A DNA stretch of 31,037 nt, taken from a virus. Positions 17,101 through 23,883 of the stretch are shown here, in pieces. The stretch is from IMG/VR virus record IMGVR_UViG_3300022074_000226, positions 1 to 31,037 of that record; one strand, 5' to 3'. The translations under genes were made by a program, and so were the position numbers. Under the pieces are notes generated by a model. The model did no database searches. It had not been told where the DNA came from and worked only from the letters and a program-made list of their open reading frames with translations. Positions within the stretch are counted from its first letter, which is position 1. Each line of letters starts with the position of its first letter.

Positions 17101-18227
17101 TAATGCCTGAGATGCGATCTATGCTTAAAAGGGCAAAAAATGGAGAACTTGACGATTCTGTAGCTAGAGATCTTGAGGCGTTTGCTGGTATTGGTGCGGA
17201 TAGATTAATCAATCAATCGATGAATAGATACGATGCACAGGATTTGTTTGTGCGTGGCAGAGGCGATGTAATTGATAAAGCATCTTTTGGCATCCAACCT
17301 ATAAAACGTATTGTTGCAGATATATCAGGTATGGCTCCCATAACGCTTGCTCTTGAACGTGCGGCTGGGCGTATGGCTGTGCAGACAATAACTGACTTGG
17401 CATTCACATCTCGCAAATTGTCAGCAAAAAGATTGGCTGGCCTTGGCTTAGATGAGGATATGACAAGAAAAGTCCTTGACCAGATTAGAGAAAACGCCGT
17501 AACCACCCCTTCTGCATTTTTTAAAAATAGAAAAGTAAAATCCATTAACTTGTCAAATTGGCAAGATGAAGCAGCAAGAGATGCTTTTGTTCTAGCAATA
17601 TCACGTTGGACAAGACGCAGTATTCAGCAGAATGATGTAGGCAATCTTAACAAATATATGACTACTACCTGGGGCAAGCTTCTTACACAGTTCCGTACAT
17701 TTATGCTGGTGTCTTACGAAAAACAAACCTTAAACTTATTGTCTGCAAAAGACTTTAGGGCTGCTACAGCAATGTATACATCTGTGTTTTTTGCTGGGGC
17801 TTCTTACATAGGTCAGACTTCTTTAAATGCACAATTTAGAGAGGATAAACAAGAATACCTAGATAAACGGCTTTCAGTTAAAGAAATAGGTAAGGCGGCG
17901 TTTCAGCGTAGCTCTTGGGCTTCTTTGATTCCTGCTATGGTTGACTCAGGTGCGCTTTTCTATTTAGACCAACCTGTTTTTGCTTATGGAAGAACAACTG
18001 GCTTGGCTTCAAATTTGGTTACAGGAGTCCCAGTAGTTGACCTTGGGCAAAAAGCCCACACTGTGATTACTGGTGGCTCAAGAGCTTTGTTAAATCCAGA
18101 CTACCAATGGTCACAAAGCCAGCAACGTGCCTTAAATTCTATTGCGCCTTTGCAAAATGCTCTTGGAATAAAGGCTGGGTTACAAAAGTTGGTAGACCTA
18201 CAGCCTAAGTACGATAATTTGGATTAA
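14136..18227 (+). CDS. Internal virion protein D (gp16-like) with N-terminal peptidoglycan-type domain
   Basis: I chose the ATG at 14136 over the in-frame TTG at 14130 because AGGA at 14126 then has a six-base spacing. The 1363-residue size compares with 1318 for T7 gp16. Residues 1-110 begin IRYNNPGNIRGG and contain YVIFDTPEMGLRAL and TQRYAEFVKSKVG, a domain I associate with phage peptidoglycan-degrading proteins. Residues about 157-260 carry six copies of a short motif (separate entry). Residues about 395-450 have alanine-rich hydrophobic segments (AGGFVLGGAIGAAL) that could enter the inner membrane. The C-terminus has WTRRSIQQNDVGNLNKYMTTTWGKL and TQFRTFMLVSYEKQTLNLL, typical of gp16-like ends. 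It probably opens the cell wall and lines the DNA channel. Confidence 0.85.
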   Translation: MAIRYNNPGNIRGGQDYAGETGEFYTASDGSQYVIFDTPEMGLRALFVDLRSKLNEFDGDIDQIINKYAPPSDNNPTQRYAEFVKSKVGKDKATVEDLPKLVSAVINFENKPNVAKTYTKPELLNTAFELSSVSMPKQTRLADAMELIKPTDKQDLSILETRKPIVDAPVADDTPIIETREEQPVALAQDETPIIQDRQVQEPAAEESVQLDLLEDRQPEERELISFEDDVNVLEQRQKPAATQGIVRDESGIIRTRVAPAETSLKLETDVIKPEDLTPEGMEKMPLKRQPFVPQPVKQQVLSELSQKDFESSVDFGDAAKAAFAEENIMSWMYRNSPEFEPDPDFMLDEKTYNELVKDIPEDYRDFVLDSSSLAHAKALRNQVLISMENDRKLAEYGWSGVGLRVAASMLDPAAVFATVATEGVAAPAIWGNKATRLARALRGSFGGAVSTAAIESYLVSQNATKDPYDILYGVAGGFVLGGAIGAALGKSDKEFVSAMQSMDTASRNAQIEDIGKVIQQKGFITETAIPKSALPQVALPSSFDPSAGAMANPWSKPIQISDLRTDTNDFLLDIGQPAFSDLPLAPKLSMTGQLKKSEVSSVRYAGNILGEDAVGFNQGGEVMESTADILKTNATKADFTKFYQVYQTAYTDWAKSQGIGYLKRTFGGTRQQFGELVADAIESPQLNHHPDVVRAAARQSEIFADVLGRAKKAQVKGFDSIPEDLTYFTHLWSPYKFAEANRAYDERNVIELLKTSIMRGTPEIDEEIAKKMAERMNTKLRKADAGMDSGLARVFSTDQKDVLRDILVDEDILDQADADRLIALFDKPRQGLPSRAKQRLKLDINTELNLENGNIIRIKDLMDRDAEQVFSAYITQMEGRIALAQKGIRSDGDYQRLVQRIGDDAASVHGAGSVDKIKGDLETIDVLYNMILGRTSPLISNPTGTSARLARLAQDYNFIRLMNQVGFAQVAELGNALAIGGFRGLLQVMPEMRSMLKRAKNGELDDSVARDLEAFAGIGADRLINQSMNRYDAQDLFVRGRGDVIDKASFGIQPIKRIVADISGMAPITLALERAAGRMAVQTITDLAFTSRKLSAKRLAGLGLDEDMTRKVLDQIRENAVTTPSAFFKNRKVKSINLSNWQDEAARDAFVLAISRWTRRSIQQNDVGNLNKYMTTTWGKLLTQFRTFMLVSYEKQTLNLLSAKDFRAATAMYTSVFFAGASYIGQTSLNAQFREDKQEYLDKRLSVKEIGKAAFQRSSWASLIPAMVDSGALFYLDQPVFAYGRTTGLASNLVTGVPVVDLGQKAHTVITGGSRALLNPDYQWSQSQQRALNSIAPLQNALGIKAGLQKLVDLQPKYDNLD
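14604..14915 (+). repeat. Six-copy degenerate peptide repeat within the gp16-like protein
   Basis: Six short motifs with a hydrophobic pair, two polar residues and an Arg occur in order: ILETR, IIETR, IIQDR, LLEDR, VLEQR and IIRTR. Their starts are 18, 18, 19, 20 and 20 residues apart, and most are followed by a Pro within four residues. The linkers are acidic and Pro/Ala-rich, so the region is probably disordered. Diverged DNA sequence shows that the repeat is kept at the protein level. Confidence 0.7.
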
Positions 18228-18258
18228 CTTTAACCTACTTTCTAAAACGCTAAATATT

Positions 18259-18290
18259 TGGTATATTAAGAAACCGTTTGGAGACATAAG
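18259..18290 (+). promoter_or_regulatory. Possible extended -10 promoter and strong RBS of the tail fibre
   Basis: The 63-base gap before the fibre gene is one of few on this strand. TGGTATATT (18259-18267) fits an extended -10 element; no good -35 lies 17 bases upstream. TTTGGAGACATAAG follows and places GGAGA eight bases before the ATG. The ribosome site is clear, the promoter is tentative. Confidence 0.35.
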
Positions 18291-19739
18291 ATGACAGTCA
18301 GCAGTACCACAACTAAGGTTAGCTACAGTGGAAATGGTAGCACAACAGCGTTTGCTTATACCTTTAAGGTATTTGATGAGGATGATCTTACAGTTATTCT
18401 GCGTACTGATTCGACTGGTGCGGAAGCCGTACAAACCAAGACAACCCATTACACGGTGTCAGGTGTTGGAAGTGCGAATGGGGGCAACATCACTTTCGGT
18501 ACAGCCCCTGCATCTGGACAAACGATAGTTATTCGCCGTAGTGCAGCACTTACACAGACAACGGATTACACTCCAAACGATCCGTTCCCTGCGGAAGAAC
18601 ATGAGAACGCACTAGACAAGCTGACATTCCTAACACAGCAGATTCAAGAAGAAACAGATCGCTCTATAAAACTATCACGCACAAACACAATGACTTCCAC
18701 TGAGTTTACTGTGGGTGCAACAGATCGTGCTAATAAGATACTAGCATTTGATAGTAGCGGTGAGATTAGCGTTACGCAGGAGCTTGGTACTTTTAAAGGT
18801 GATAGCGCAACAACAACTACTGTAGCTTTCAAAGTGCGTGACATTATGAAAGCAACCACGACTGCACAGTTAAACAACATATACATTTGTATTGCTGATT
18901 CTGTAATTGGTGATGCGCTTACAGATACAGCCCATTTTGCGTTGTTAGTTGATGCGGTGTCTGCCGCTACATCTGCCACAGCAGCCGCCTCAAGTGCCAC
19001 AGCAGCCGCGTCAAGTGCTTCGACAGCCTCTGGTCACAAGGATACTGCGACAACAAAGGCATCAGAAGCCGCGACTTCGGCTACGGCTAGTGCGACTTCG
19101 GCAACAGCTAGTGCAAGTTCTGCGACAGCGGCGGCATCAAGCGCAACAGCGGCAGCAGCGTCTTTGGATGCTTTTGACGATGTTTATCTAGGCGCAAAGT
19201 CTAGTGATCCAACAACAGATAATGACGGCGATGCCCTAAATGCTGGTGACTGGTATTTTAATACTACAAGTAACGTTGGACGGATATACAACGGATCTTC
19301 ATTCCAAGACCTGACGGTTGGCACAACAGCTACGACAGCAGAGTTAAATTACAATGACACTGGTGCTGCCGTAGGTACGGTTGTAGCCAGCAAAACAGTA
19401 ACTGTTGATGCAAATAAAGACGTTGCTAGTTTCCGTAACATCACACTTACAGGCGAGTTAGACGCTGGATCGCTGGACATTAGCGGCAATGCTGACATTG
19501 ACGGTACGCTAGAAGCTGATGCTATGACCTTGAATGGTACAGCTATTACAGCTACTGCTACACTAGACACAGGCATATCTAATAACAATGTTCCCAAGTT
19601 CACAAGCGGTGTTGCAGACGATGATTTTTTGCGTGTAGCTGGCACTGCTATTGAAGGCCGATCAGCTTCTGAGCTTTTATCAGACATTGGTGCGGCAACG
19701 GTTGATGACGCAACCGCACTATCGCTCGCACTAGGATAA
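18291..19739 (+). CDS. Tail fibre protein with T7-type N-terminal domain
   Basis: Residues 1-130 have the T7 gp17 N-terminal pattern that anchors the fibre to the tail: YSGNGSTTAFAYTFKVFDEDDL, then THYTVSGVG, FGTAPASGQTIVIRR and ENALDKLTFLTQQIQEE. Residues about 220-292 are a Ser/Ala/Thr-rich helical spacer made of short repeats. After that comes an aromatic/Asp-rich block (LNAGDWYFNTTSNVGRIYNGSSFQDL) and beta-repeats of the kind LDISGNADIDGTLEADAMTLNGTAI, ending in ATALSLALG. At 482 residues it is short, and no obvious receptor-binding tip domain is present. The small genes that follow may supply the tip. Confidence 0.88.
   Translation: MTVSSTTTKVSYSGNGSTTAFAYTFKVFDEDDLTVILRTDSTGAEAVQTKTTHYTVSGVGSANGGNITFGTAPASGQTIVIRRSAALTQTTDYTPNDPFPAEEHENALDKLTFLTQQIQEETDRSIKLSRTNTMTSTEFTVGATDRANKILAFDSSGEISVTQELGTFKGDSATTTTVAFKVRDIMKATTTAQLNNIYICIADSVIGDALTDTAHFALLVDAVSAATSATAAASSATAAASSASTASGHKDTATTKASEAATSATASATSATASASSATAAASSATAAAASLDAFDDVYLGAKSSDPTTDNDGDALNAGDWYFNTTSNVGRIYNGSSFQDLTVGTTATTAELNYNDTGAAVGTVVASKTVTVDANKDVASFRNITLTGELDAGSLDISGNADIDGTLEADAMTLNGTAITATATLDTGISNNNVPKFTSGVADDDFLRVAGTAIEGRSASELLSDIGAATVDDATALSLALG
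18952..19163 (+). repeat. Ser/Ala/Thr-coding repeat in the tail fibre gene
   Basis: Two adjacent 21-base units at 18975-18995 and 18996-19016 differ at one base (GCCACAGCAGCCGC then C or G, TCAAGT). Further degenerate copies of the ATSATA/ASSATA code run to about 19163. Such tracts can expand or shrink by slippage and would change the fibre spacer length. Confidence 0.75.
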
Positions 19740-19749
19740 GGAGAAATAA

Positions 19750-20106
19750 ATGGCTAACACTTTTAAAGTAGTATCGCATGATGTGATGCCAGCATCATCA
19801 GGTACGCCAGAAGCGTTATACACAACGCCTGGATCAACAACCACGGTTGTGATTGGCCTGACGGTTGCAAACATACACACAGCCCAAGTTACAGCATCTG
19901 TAAAGCTGGTTTCAGATACGTCTGGCGGTGGCCGTGCGGCAACAAACACAACTACGTTTCTTGCAAAGAATGTACCCATACCAGTCGGCTCATCCGTTGC
20001 GCCTTTGGTTGGAAAAGTAGTGCTGGAAACAACTGACGTAATTCAAATTGATTGTTCAGTAGCTGATAAAGTTAGCGTGACCATGAGCATTATGGAGATA
20101 ACCTAA
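19750..20106 (+). CDS. Small beta-rich structural protein following the fibre
   Basis: The 118-residue product has no recognised enzymatic motif. It alternates Thr/Val-rich strands: STTTVVIGLTVANIHTAQVTASVKLV at about residues 29-54 and VISQ-like strands to the end. A conserved-looking FLAKNVPIPVGSSVAPLVGKVVLETTDVIQI segment falls at about residues 69-99. This wording (IPVPxGSSLxxLxGKxVLxxxDxI) recurs in small phage tail-associated proteins and suggests a compact beta-sandwich. It has a good RBS (AAGGAG) and overlaps the next gene by one base. A fibre-associated or virion-surface role fits its position. Confidence 0.65.
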   Translation: MANTFKVVSHDVMPASSGTPEALYTTPGSTTTVVIGLTVANIHTAQVTASVKLVSDTSGGGRAATNTTTFLAKNVPIPVGSSVAPLVGKVVLETTDVIQIDCSVADKVSVTMSIMEIT

Positions 20107-20303
20107 TGACAACGACAACGCCATTTATAGGCAAGTCTGGGGATCAGTCTGAATATGCGGCTGTAATCCGTCAGAATGAACAGTCTGTGGTGTCATCATT
20201 GCAAATTGATGCAACCAACAACGCTATGTCTGCGGGTCCTATATCTGTAGCTTCTGGGGTCACTGTCACGATTGCTGACGGTGGTACGTGGGTGATTGTA
20301 TGA
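20106..20303 (+). CDS. Small fibre-associated protein with an AMSAGP tail motif
   Basis: This 65-residue protein ends with NAMSAGPISVASGVTVTI and then GGTWVIV, a beta-strand signature I know from the ends of tail-fibre proteins in many phages. There it probably forms part of a trimer-stabilising or attachment stem. The N-terminal half is polar and unremarkable. It begins at the A of the previous stop codon and its own stop overlaps the next ATG (ATGA). It may act as a detached piece of a fibre encoded as a separate chain. Confidence 0.6.
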   Translation: MTTTTPFIGKSGDQSEYAAVIRQNEQSVVSSLQIDATNNAMSAGPISVASGVTVTIADGGTWVIV

Positions 20304-20686
20304 GTACGTTAAAAGCAGATACCATCCAATCGACAGGCGGCGGTGCGGCTACGCTGACTAAGCAGAGTGCGGCAAAGGCGTGGAATCACTTTGATGGTAC
20401 TGGAACCGTTGCTATAGATAATTCGTTTAACATCAGTTCTTTAATAGATTCCACTACAGGTCAATATGCTAGTGCTTTCACTAATAATATGTCATCAACA
20501 CAATACCCAAACACAGGTCATTCAAGGCATGATGGTGGTGTTAATGCTTTGTTTTCTACCTCTAACAAAGACAATTACCCGCCAATTACAAGCAGTTGCG
20601 GGATAGATAGTTTTTCTTCAGATGGAAATCAAAACCAAGTAGATAGTGACCAGATGTCGCAAGTTATTCACGGAGACCTAGCATGA
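20300..20686 (+). CDS. Adhesin-like fibre cassette protein, copy 1
   Basis: I chose the ATG at 20300, which overlaps the previous stop codon, over an in-frame GTG at 20288. The 128-residue product begins STLKADTIQS and has SAAKAWNHFDGTGT near residues 25-38 and a C-terminal GDLA. It is a paralogue of the protein at 21395-21787, which has KIKADTLEHS, GSAKAWVNFDGTAS and the same GDLA end. Proteins with KADTI and AKAWxxFDGTG are common after fibre genes in marine phages and are thought to be virion surface or receptor-binding parts. The centre, between FNISS and GDLA, differs completely between the two copies. Confidence 0.65.
   Translation: MSTLKADTIQSTGGGAATLTKQSAAKAWNHFDGTGTVAIDNSFNISSLIDSTTGQYASAFTNNMSSTQYPNTGHSRHDGGVNALFSTSNKDNYPPITSSCGIDSFSSDGNQNQVDSDQMSQVIHGDLA
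20672..20686 (+). repeat. 15-base junction repeat, copy 1
   Basis: GGAGACCTAGCATGA encodes the GDLA end of this gene and at the same time supplies the ribosome binding site and start codon of the next. An identical copy lies at 21773-21787 after the paralogous gene. Both copies do the same double job. Confidence 0.8.
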
Positions 20687-21225
20687 GTGAAGTAAAGACA
20701 AATAAAATCAGCAGTCTTGCTAGTAACAACGACATTACATTAGAGCCTGATGGCACGGGTAATGTGGTTGTGTCAGCAGTCTTGACAGCTAATGCAGGTT
20801 CTATTGGAATGGGGCCAGCCTTCTTTGCTCATCCAGCCAGCGCACAATCAGTATCACAGGCAACCTTTACAAAAATAGCACTTGGCACTGAAGTTTATGA
20901 TACCGACAGCAAATTTGCATCTGATAAATTTACTCCAACTATAGCTGGATATTATCAAATTAATGCCTCTGTAACTTTTGCCAATGCAACTTTTACTCAA
21001 GCTGGTGCTATTTTGCAAATTCGTAGAAATGGAAGCAATTACGCTGGGTTTAATTCTGTAGTCGGTGGGTTTGAATCTCGACATGGAATTAATGGTTCGG
21101 CTTTGGTGTATTTAGATAGCGATGACTATGTGGAAATGTGGATTTATAACACAAGTTCAGCAGTAACGATTGCCCACGACACTGGTGAAACTCACTTAAG
21201 TGGTGGAATGGTGAGGAAAGCATAA
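20683..21225 (+). CDS. C1q/TNF-like domain virion protein
   Basis: The 180-residue protein begins SEVKTNKISS and LEPDGTGNVVV (a short stem of the kind seen at fibre tips), then carries a C1q-like jelly roll from about residue 48. PAFFAHPAS opens the domain, FTKIALGTEVYDTDSKFAS and FTPTIAGYYQINASVTF follow, then ILQIRRNGSNYA, LVYLDSDDYVEMWIYN and the final HLSGGMVRKA. This is the standard order of C1q motifs, including the YxxxAxVxF strand and the FSGxLL-like closing strand. Such domains form trimers and bind proteins or sugars, so this is a good candidate for the receptor-binding tip. It starts four bases before the previous stop codon. Confidence 0.75.
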   Translation: MSEVKTNKISSLASNNDITLEPDGTGNVVVSAVLTANAGSIGMGPAFFAHPASAQSVSQATFTKIALGTEVYDTDSKFASDKFTPTIAGYYQINASVTFANATFTQAGAILQIRRNGSNYAGFNSVVGGFESRHGINGSALVYLDSDDYVEMWIYNTSSAVTIAHDTGETHLSGGMVRKA

Positions 21226-21395
21226 TGACATTATACGATAAAATTATAAAAATTTATCCTGCTCTTGAAGGTAAGGATTTCTTTACTGTTGGTATCATAC
21301 TTGAAAACTTATCGGATGGTAATGGTGACTATATTAAAAGTTGGAATCACGCTAGTCTTTCAAGACCAACACAAAGTCAGTTGGAGGCTGCATAA
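21225..21395 (+). CDS. Small tail-assembly-type protein (56 residues)
   Basis: This short gene fills the gap between the C1q-like gene and the second adhesin copy, with overlapping stop/start codons at both ends (TAATG). The product begins TLYDKIIKIYPAL, has FFTVGIILENLSDG in the middle and ends in PTQSQLEAA. The YDKIxxIYPxL and final P(T/S)xxQLxA pattern is typical of small proteins associated with tail fibres or their assembly. The overlaps at both ends are the main reason to accept it. Confidence 0.65.
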   Translation: MTLYDKIIKIYPALEGKDFFTVGIILENLSDGNGDYIKSWNHASLSRPTQSQLEAA

Positions 21396-21787
21396 TGGCA
21401 CTAGGTAAAATAAAAGCAGATACCCTAGAACACAGCACCGCAGGGTCACTTAATACACAGTACGTTGTGAATGGTAGTGCGAAGGCTTGGGTAAATTTTG
21501 ATGGCACCGCATCGGGTGCGGCGGCTAGAAATTCATTTGGAGTTACTTCAATGGATGACAACGGAACTGGAGATTACGATGTAAATTTATCTAGTGCAAT
21601 GTCTGGTGCTAATTATGCTGTAGTAGTTGGTCAAGGCAGATATAACGAAGGAAGTTATAGTGGTCAGTATGAGATTAGTATTGCAACCGTAGCAACAACA
21701 TCCCTGCAAATTTTTAGTAATACCGTTGCTTCAGCTAAAGCAGATTATAGCTATAATGCAATTGCTTTCTTGGGAGACCTAGCATGA
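21395..21787 (+). CDS. Adhesin-like fibre cassette protein, copy 2
   Basis: The 130-residue paralogue of the protein at 20300-20686 keeps the KADT start, the SAKAWVNFDGT block at about residues 28-38, a following NSFGVTSMDD and the C-terminal GDLA. In the middle it has DYDVNLSSAMSGANYAVVVGQ and later strands typical of a small beta-domain, replaced by unrelated text in copy 1. It is probably exposed on the tail and may bind host surface sugars. Duplication followed by exchange of the central part is the simplest explanation of the pair. Confidence 0.65.
   Translation: MALGKIKADTLEHSTAGSLNTQYVVNGSAKAWVNFDGTASGAAARNSFGVTSMDDNGTGDYDVNLSSAMSGANYAVVVGQGRYNEGSYSGQYEISIATVATTSLQIFSNTVASAKADYSYNAIAFLGDLA
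21773..21787 (+). repeat. 15-base junction repeat, copy 2
   Basis: Second exact copy of GGAGACCTAGCATGA (first at 20672-20686). It again encodes the GDLA end and the ribosome binding site and start of the following gene. Confidence 0.8.
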
Positions 21788-22263
21788 CAGTGACACCAGA
21801 ATTTCAAGGCACACACTTATGGGATAGGCTTTGTTGGGCAAAGGAAAATCTAGACGGTGTACAGTCTGACTATCGTGTTGTGTATGAGGACAGCGTAGAT
21901 GAGTGTGCTAAAATACTGGTTCCTGACCCTAACTGGATGGCGTGTGCGCTACAAGGCGGTATCCTGCCTCCTGTCGAAGTGTACTGGGAACTAGCCAAAG
22001 ATGAAGCACAGCCTGACTTTGTGAAGCATACCAGAGGGCATTTACTGCACAACACAAAGCCCATTGAGGCGATGACCGAAGAACAAGCTATTGAATACTT
22101 GATTATGAAAGACTGCCCACAATCCGTATGGAAAGAGTGGGATAGCGGCAACAAGCCTAAGATGGTTATCTGCCGTAAAGACCAGCTTCCAGCCACAAGA
22201 GAGTGGCGCAATGCTTGGAAGATAAGTGAAGAACTAGCCACTGATGAAACAATAGCCGCGTAG
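21784..22263 (+). CDS. Hypothetical fibre-region protein with an RNAW motif
   Basis: The 159-residue protein is Trp-rich (LWDRLCWAKENL, then WMACALQGG and YWELAKDEAQPDF) and acidic. Near its C-terminus is a DCPQSVW block and then REWRNAWKISEE at about residues 139-150. A matching RHFRNAWSLSG block lies in the next gene product. Proteins of this kind with an LPxxREWRNAWK end occur beside fibre genes in marine phages, and a role in fibre assembly is likely. No enzymatic motif is seen. The start overlaps the previous gene through the 15-base repeat. Confidence 0.6.
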   Translation: MTVTPEFQGTHLWDRLCWAKENLDGVQSDYRVVYEDSVDECAKILVPDPNWMACALQGGILPPVEVYWELAKDEAQPDFVKHTRGHLLHNTKPIEAMTEEQAIEYLIMKDCPQSVWKEWDSGNKPKMVICRKDQLPATREWRNAWKISEELATDETIAA

Positions 22264-22273
22264 GAGAAACCTA

Positions 22274-22645
22274 ATGGCAACAACATATATTGTAGATAAA
22301 GACGGCAACCAAGCAGATGCCTCTGCCGTCACAAAACCTTCTGATCGCCACTTCCGTAATGCGTGGTCACTTTCTGGCACTGTCATTTCCGAAGATATGG
22401 ACGCGGCAAAAGTTATCTTTAAGGACAAGATTCGTGAAGTACGTGCGCCACTGCTGGATGCAGAGGACGTAGTGTATATGAAAGCACTTGAAGCAAGCGA
22501 TAGTTCTGCACAGTCAGCATCGGTAACTAAAAAGAACGCACTGCGTAATGCACCAGCCGCTTCTGCAATTACTAGTGCTGACACGATTGCAAAACTTAAA
22601 GCGGCTTGGGATACAAGCGTCCTTGGCGATAGCCCATACGCATAA
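22274..22645 (+). CDS. Tail assembly chaperone-like protein
   Basis: The 123-residue product begins TYIVDKDGNQ, has RHFRNAWSLSG at about residues 28-38 and then KDKIREVRAPLLDAEDVVYMKALEASD at about 54-80. KKNALRNAP follows. The order R-x-x-L-L-D, an A-L-E-x-x-D and a (R/K)-x-A-L-R-(D/N)-x-P is the classic signature of tail-fibre or tail assembly chaperones. The tail-fibre region position agrees. It has a GGAG site ten bases upstream and ends in an overlap with the next ATG. Confidence 0.65.
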   Translation: MATTYIVDKDGNQADASAVTKPSDRHFRNAWSLSGTVISEDMDAAKVIFKDKIREVRAPLLDAEDVVYMKALEASDSSAQSASVTKKNALRNAPAASAITSADTIAKLKAAWDTSVLGDSPYA

Positions 22646-22815
22646 TGAGCAAGCCAACAGCCGCATCTGTACAGGCACAGATAGACACTCACGAAGCAGT
22701 CTGCGCTGAACGCTGGAAAGAAACCATCCTGCGTATAAAGCGTATTGAGCACATTATGATTGGTACTGCTGGTACTACAATTCTTTTGCTTATAGGCATA
22801 ATAGTAAATGGATGA
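22645..22815 (+). CDS. Small single-membrane-segment protein, XhlA/holin-like
   Basis: This 56-residue product starts in the previous stop codon (TAATG) and ends in the next start (ATGA). It has a polar helix with ERWKETILRIKRIEHIM (residues 22-38) and then one membrane segment (GTAGTTILLLIGIIV, about 40-54). A charged helix followed by a single C-terminal membrane span is the layout of XhlA-type haemolysin/holin partners. It opens a run of six small membrane proteins before the lysozyme. Function is inferred from shape and position. Confidence 0.6.
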   Translation: MSKPTAASVQAQIDTHEAVCAERWKETILRIKRIEHIMIGTAGTTILLLIGIIVNG

Positions 22816-23000
22816 TCCATGTATTCCTGCTGTTTGTCTTTATTGGATCGCAGGGTGACAGGCAATTAGTTAGCAATGATATGTATTTTAAATCGCTAGA
22901 TGATTGTACATGGTACGCACAAACCCTTCACAAACAGGGATCACAGATAACAGCTTATTGTCTACCAGCTACTGTAGATAAAGACACAAAGGTGTACTGA
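22812..23000 (+). CDS. Small exported or membrane-anchored protein
   Basis: The 62-residue product has a hydrophobic start (IHVFLLFVFIG, residues 2-12) that could be a signal anchor. A short periplasmic domain with Cys32 and Cys50 follows, which may form a disulphide. FKSLDDCxWYAQTLH is a phrase found in small proteins of marine phage lysis regions. No lipobox is seen, so it is not an obvious outer-membrane spanin. Start and stop overlap both neighbours. Confidence 0.55.
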   Translation: MIHVFLLFVFIGSQGDRQLVSNDMYFKSLDDCTWYAQTLHKQGSQITAYCLPATVDKDTKVY

Positions 23001-23692
23001 TGGAACCCATTTCTACTGCACTGGCTGGAATCGCTCTCGTTAAAGGAGCTACTGACGCTATAAAGGCGGCTATTGGCACTGCAAATGACATCAGTGAGAT
23101 CGCTGGATATATCGACAATCTGTTTGATGGTCAAGCACAAGTAAATAGAGAGCGTAATAAACGATCTGGTGTTGGTGCTATGGATGGCATTGGCGGCGTA
23201 GCATCTGAAATGATCGACGCTAAGTTAGCTCAAGAAAAAATGTATGAAGTATCAATGTTGGTTGACTTGCGTTTTGGCAATGGTACTTGGAAAAGCATTG
23301 TTGAGGAACGAGCCAGACGCATACAAGCTCAAAAAGAACGTGCTAGACAAGCAGCCTTAGAAAAAGCGGCACAACGAAAAGAAATTTTTGATGGCTTGAC
23401 TATGCTGTTTTATCTAATCATGGGTGTTTTGTTTGTTGGTTTAATTGTTCTGGTTGCTTTTAAAGCTAGTGCGTCTAATCCTAAAATGACAACATGCCGC
23501 TTGGCACATACCGAAGTGATAAGCAAAGATGAAGTCATTTGTTTTTATCAAGGCGCAAATAACACACAAGAACAGCACACATCATCACTGTACATAGGTT
23601 GCTCACGCTCTTATCAATGTGAATATAACCCTAGACCCTCTGGCTACTCTCTAAAGGGTACGTTAGATAGCATAAAGGATGCGTTAAAATGA
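23000..23692 (+). CDS. Coiled-coil, one-span membrane protein with a Cys-rich end
   Basis: The 230-residue product has an Ala/Ile-rich N-terminal helix and then a strongly charged coiled coil at about residues 100-128 (VEERARRIQAQKERARQAALEKAAQRK). One membrane span at about 134-154 follows, then a C-terminal domain with four cysteines (C166, C181, C201, C207). With positive charge before the span, the Cys-rich domain would face the periplasm, where two disulphides could form. I do not recognise a family function. In the lysis region it could act as an inner-membrane anchor or spanin-like factor, or alter the host envelope. Confidence 0.6.
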   Translation: MEPISTALAGIALVKGATDAIKAAIGTANDISEIAGYIDNLFDGQAQVNRERNKRSGVGAMDGIGGVASEMIDAKLAQEKMYEVSMLVDLRFGNGTWKSIVEERARRIQAQKERARQAALEKAAQRKEIFDGLTMLFYLIMGVLFVGLIVLVAFKASASNPKMTTCRLAHTEVISKDEVICFYQGANNTQEQHTSSLYIGCSRSYQCEYNPRPSGYSLKGTLDSIKDALK

Positions 23693-23883
23693 GCGTAGAA
23701 ACATTTCTAAGATGGAAAATAATGCCCCGATTAATGATGTTTGTTATGACAGTCATGTATATTAGAGTCATTGAATGGGGCATTAGCCTGGATGATTTAA
23801 CTACGCAGCAAAGCGCAATGATAAGCGTTGTTTCTGGTGCGATGACAGGGGCATTTGCAGTCTGGTTAGGCAGTGAAAAATGA
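23689..23883 (+). CDS. Two-span holin candidate
   Basis: The 64-residue product has two membrane segments (about residues 13-29 and 42-60). A short acidic turn (SLDDLTTQQ) separates them, and a Lys/Arg-rich start (FLRWKIMPR) suggests both ends in the cytoplasm. Size and topology fit class II holins, which open the inner membrane for the lysozyme. It overlaps both neighbours by four bases. A second holin candidate lies at 24170-24547, so one of them may be a regulator or antiholin. Confidence 0.6.
   Translation: MSVETFLRWKIMPRLMMFVMTVMYIRVIEWGISLDDLTTQQSAMISVVSGAMTGAFAVWLGSEK

Noticed and set aside
18228-18290. T7-type phage RNA polymerase promoter before the tail fibre
   Set aside because: The gap has no sequence like the T7-family promoter, and no string of promoter length recurs in the other gaps of the window.
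18952-19163. Diversity-generating retroelement template or variable repeat
   Set aside because: No reverse transcriptase gene or matching template repeat is seen in the window, although BPP-1-type head genes made it worth looking for. The repeat is simple Ser/Ala code.
18949-19191. Rightward open frame rich in Gln, Arg, Leu and Pro
   Set aside because: It is the second reading frame of the Ser/Ala/Thr repeat in the tail fibre gene.
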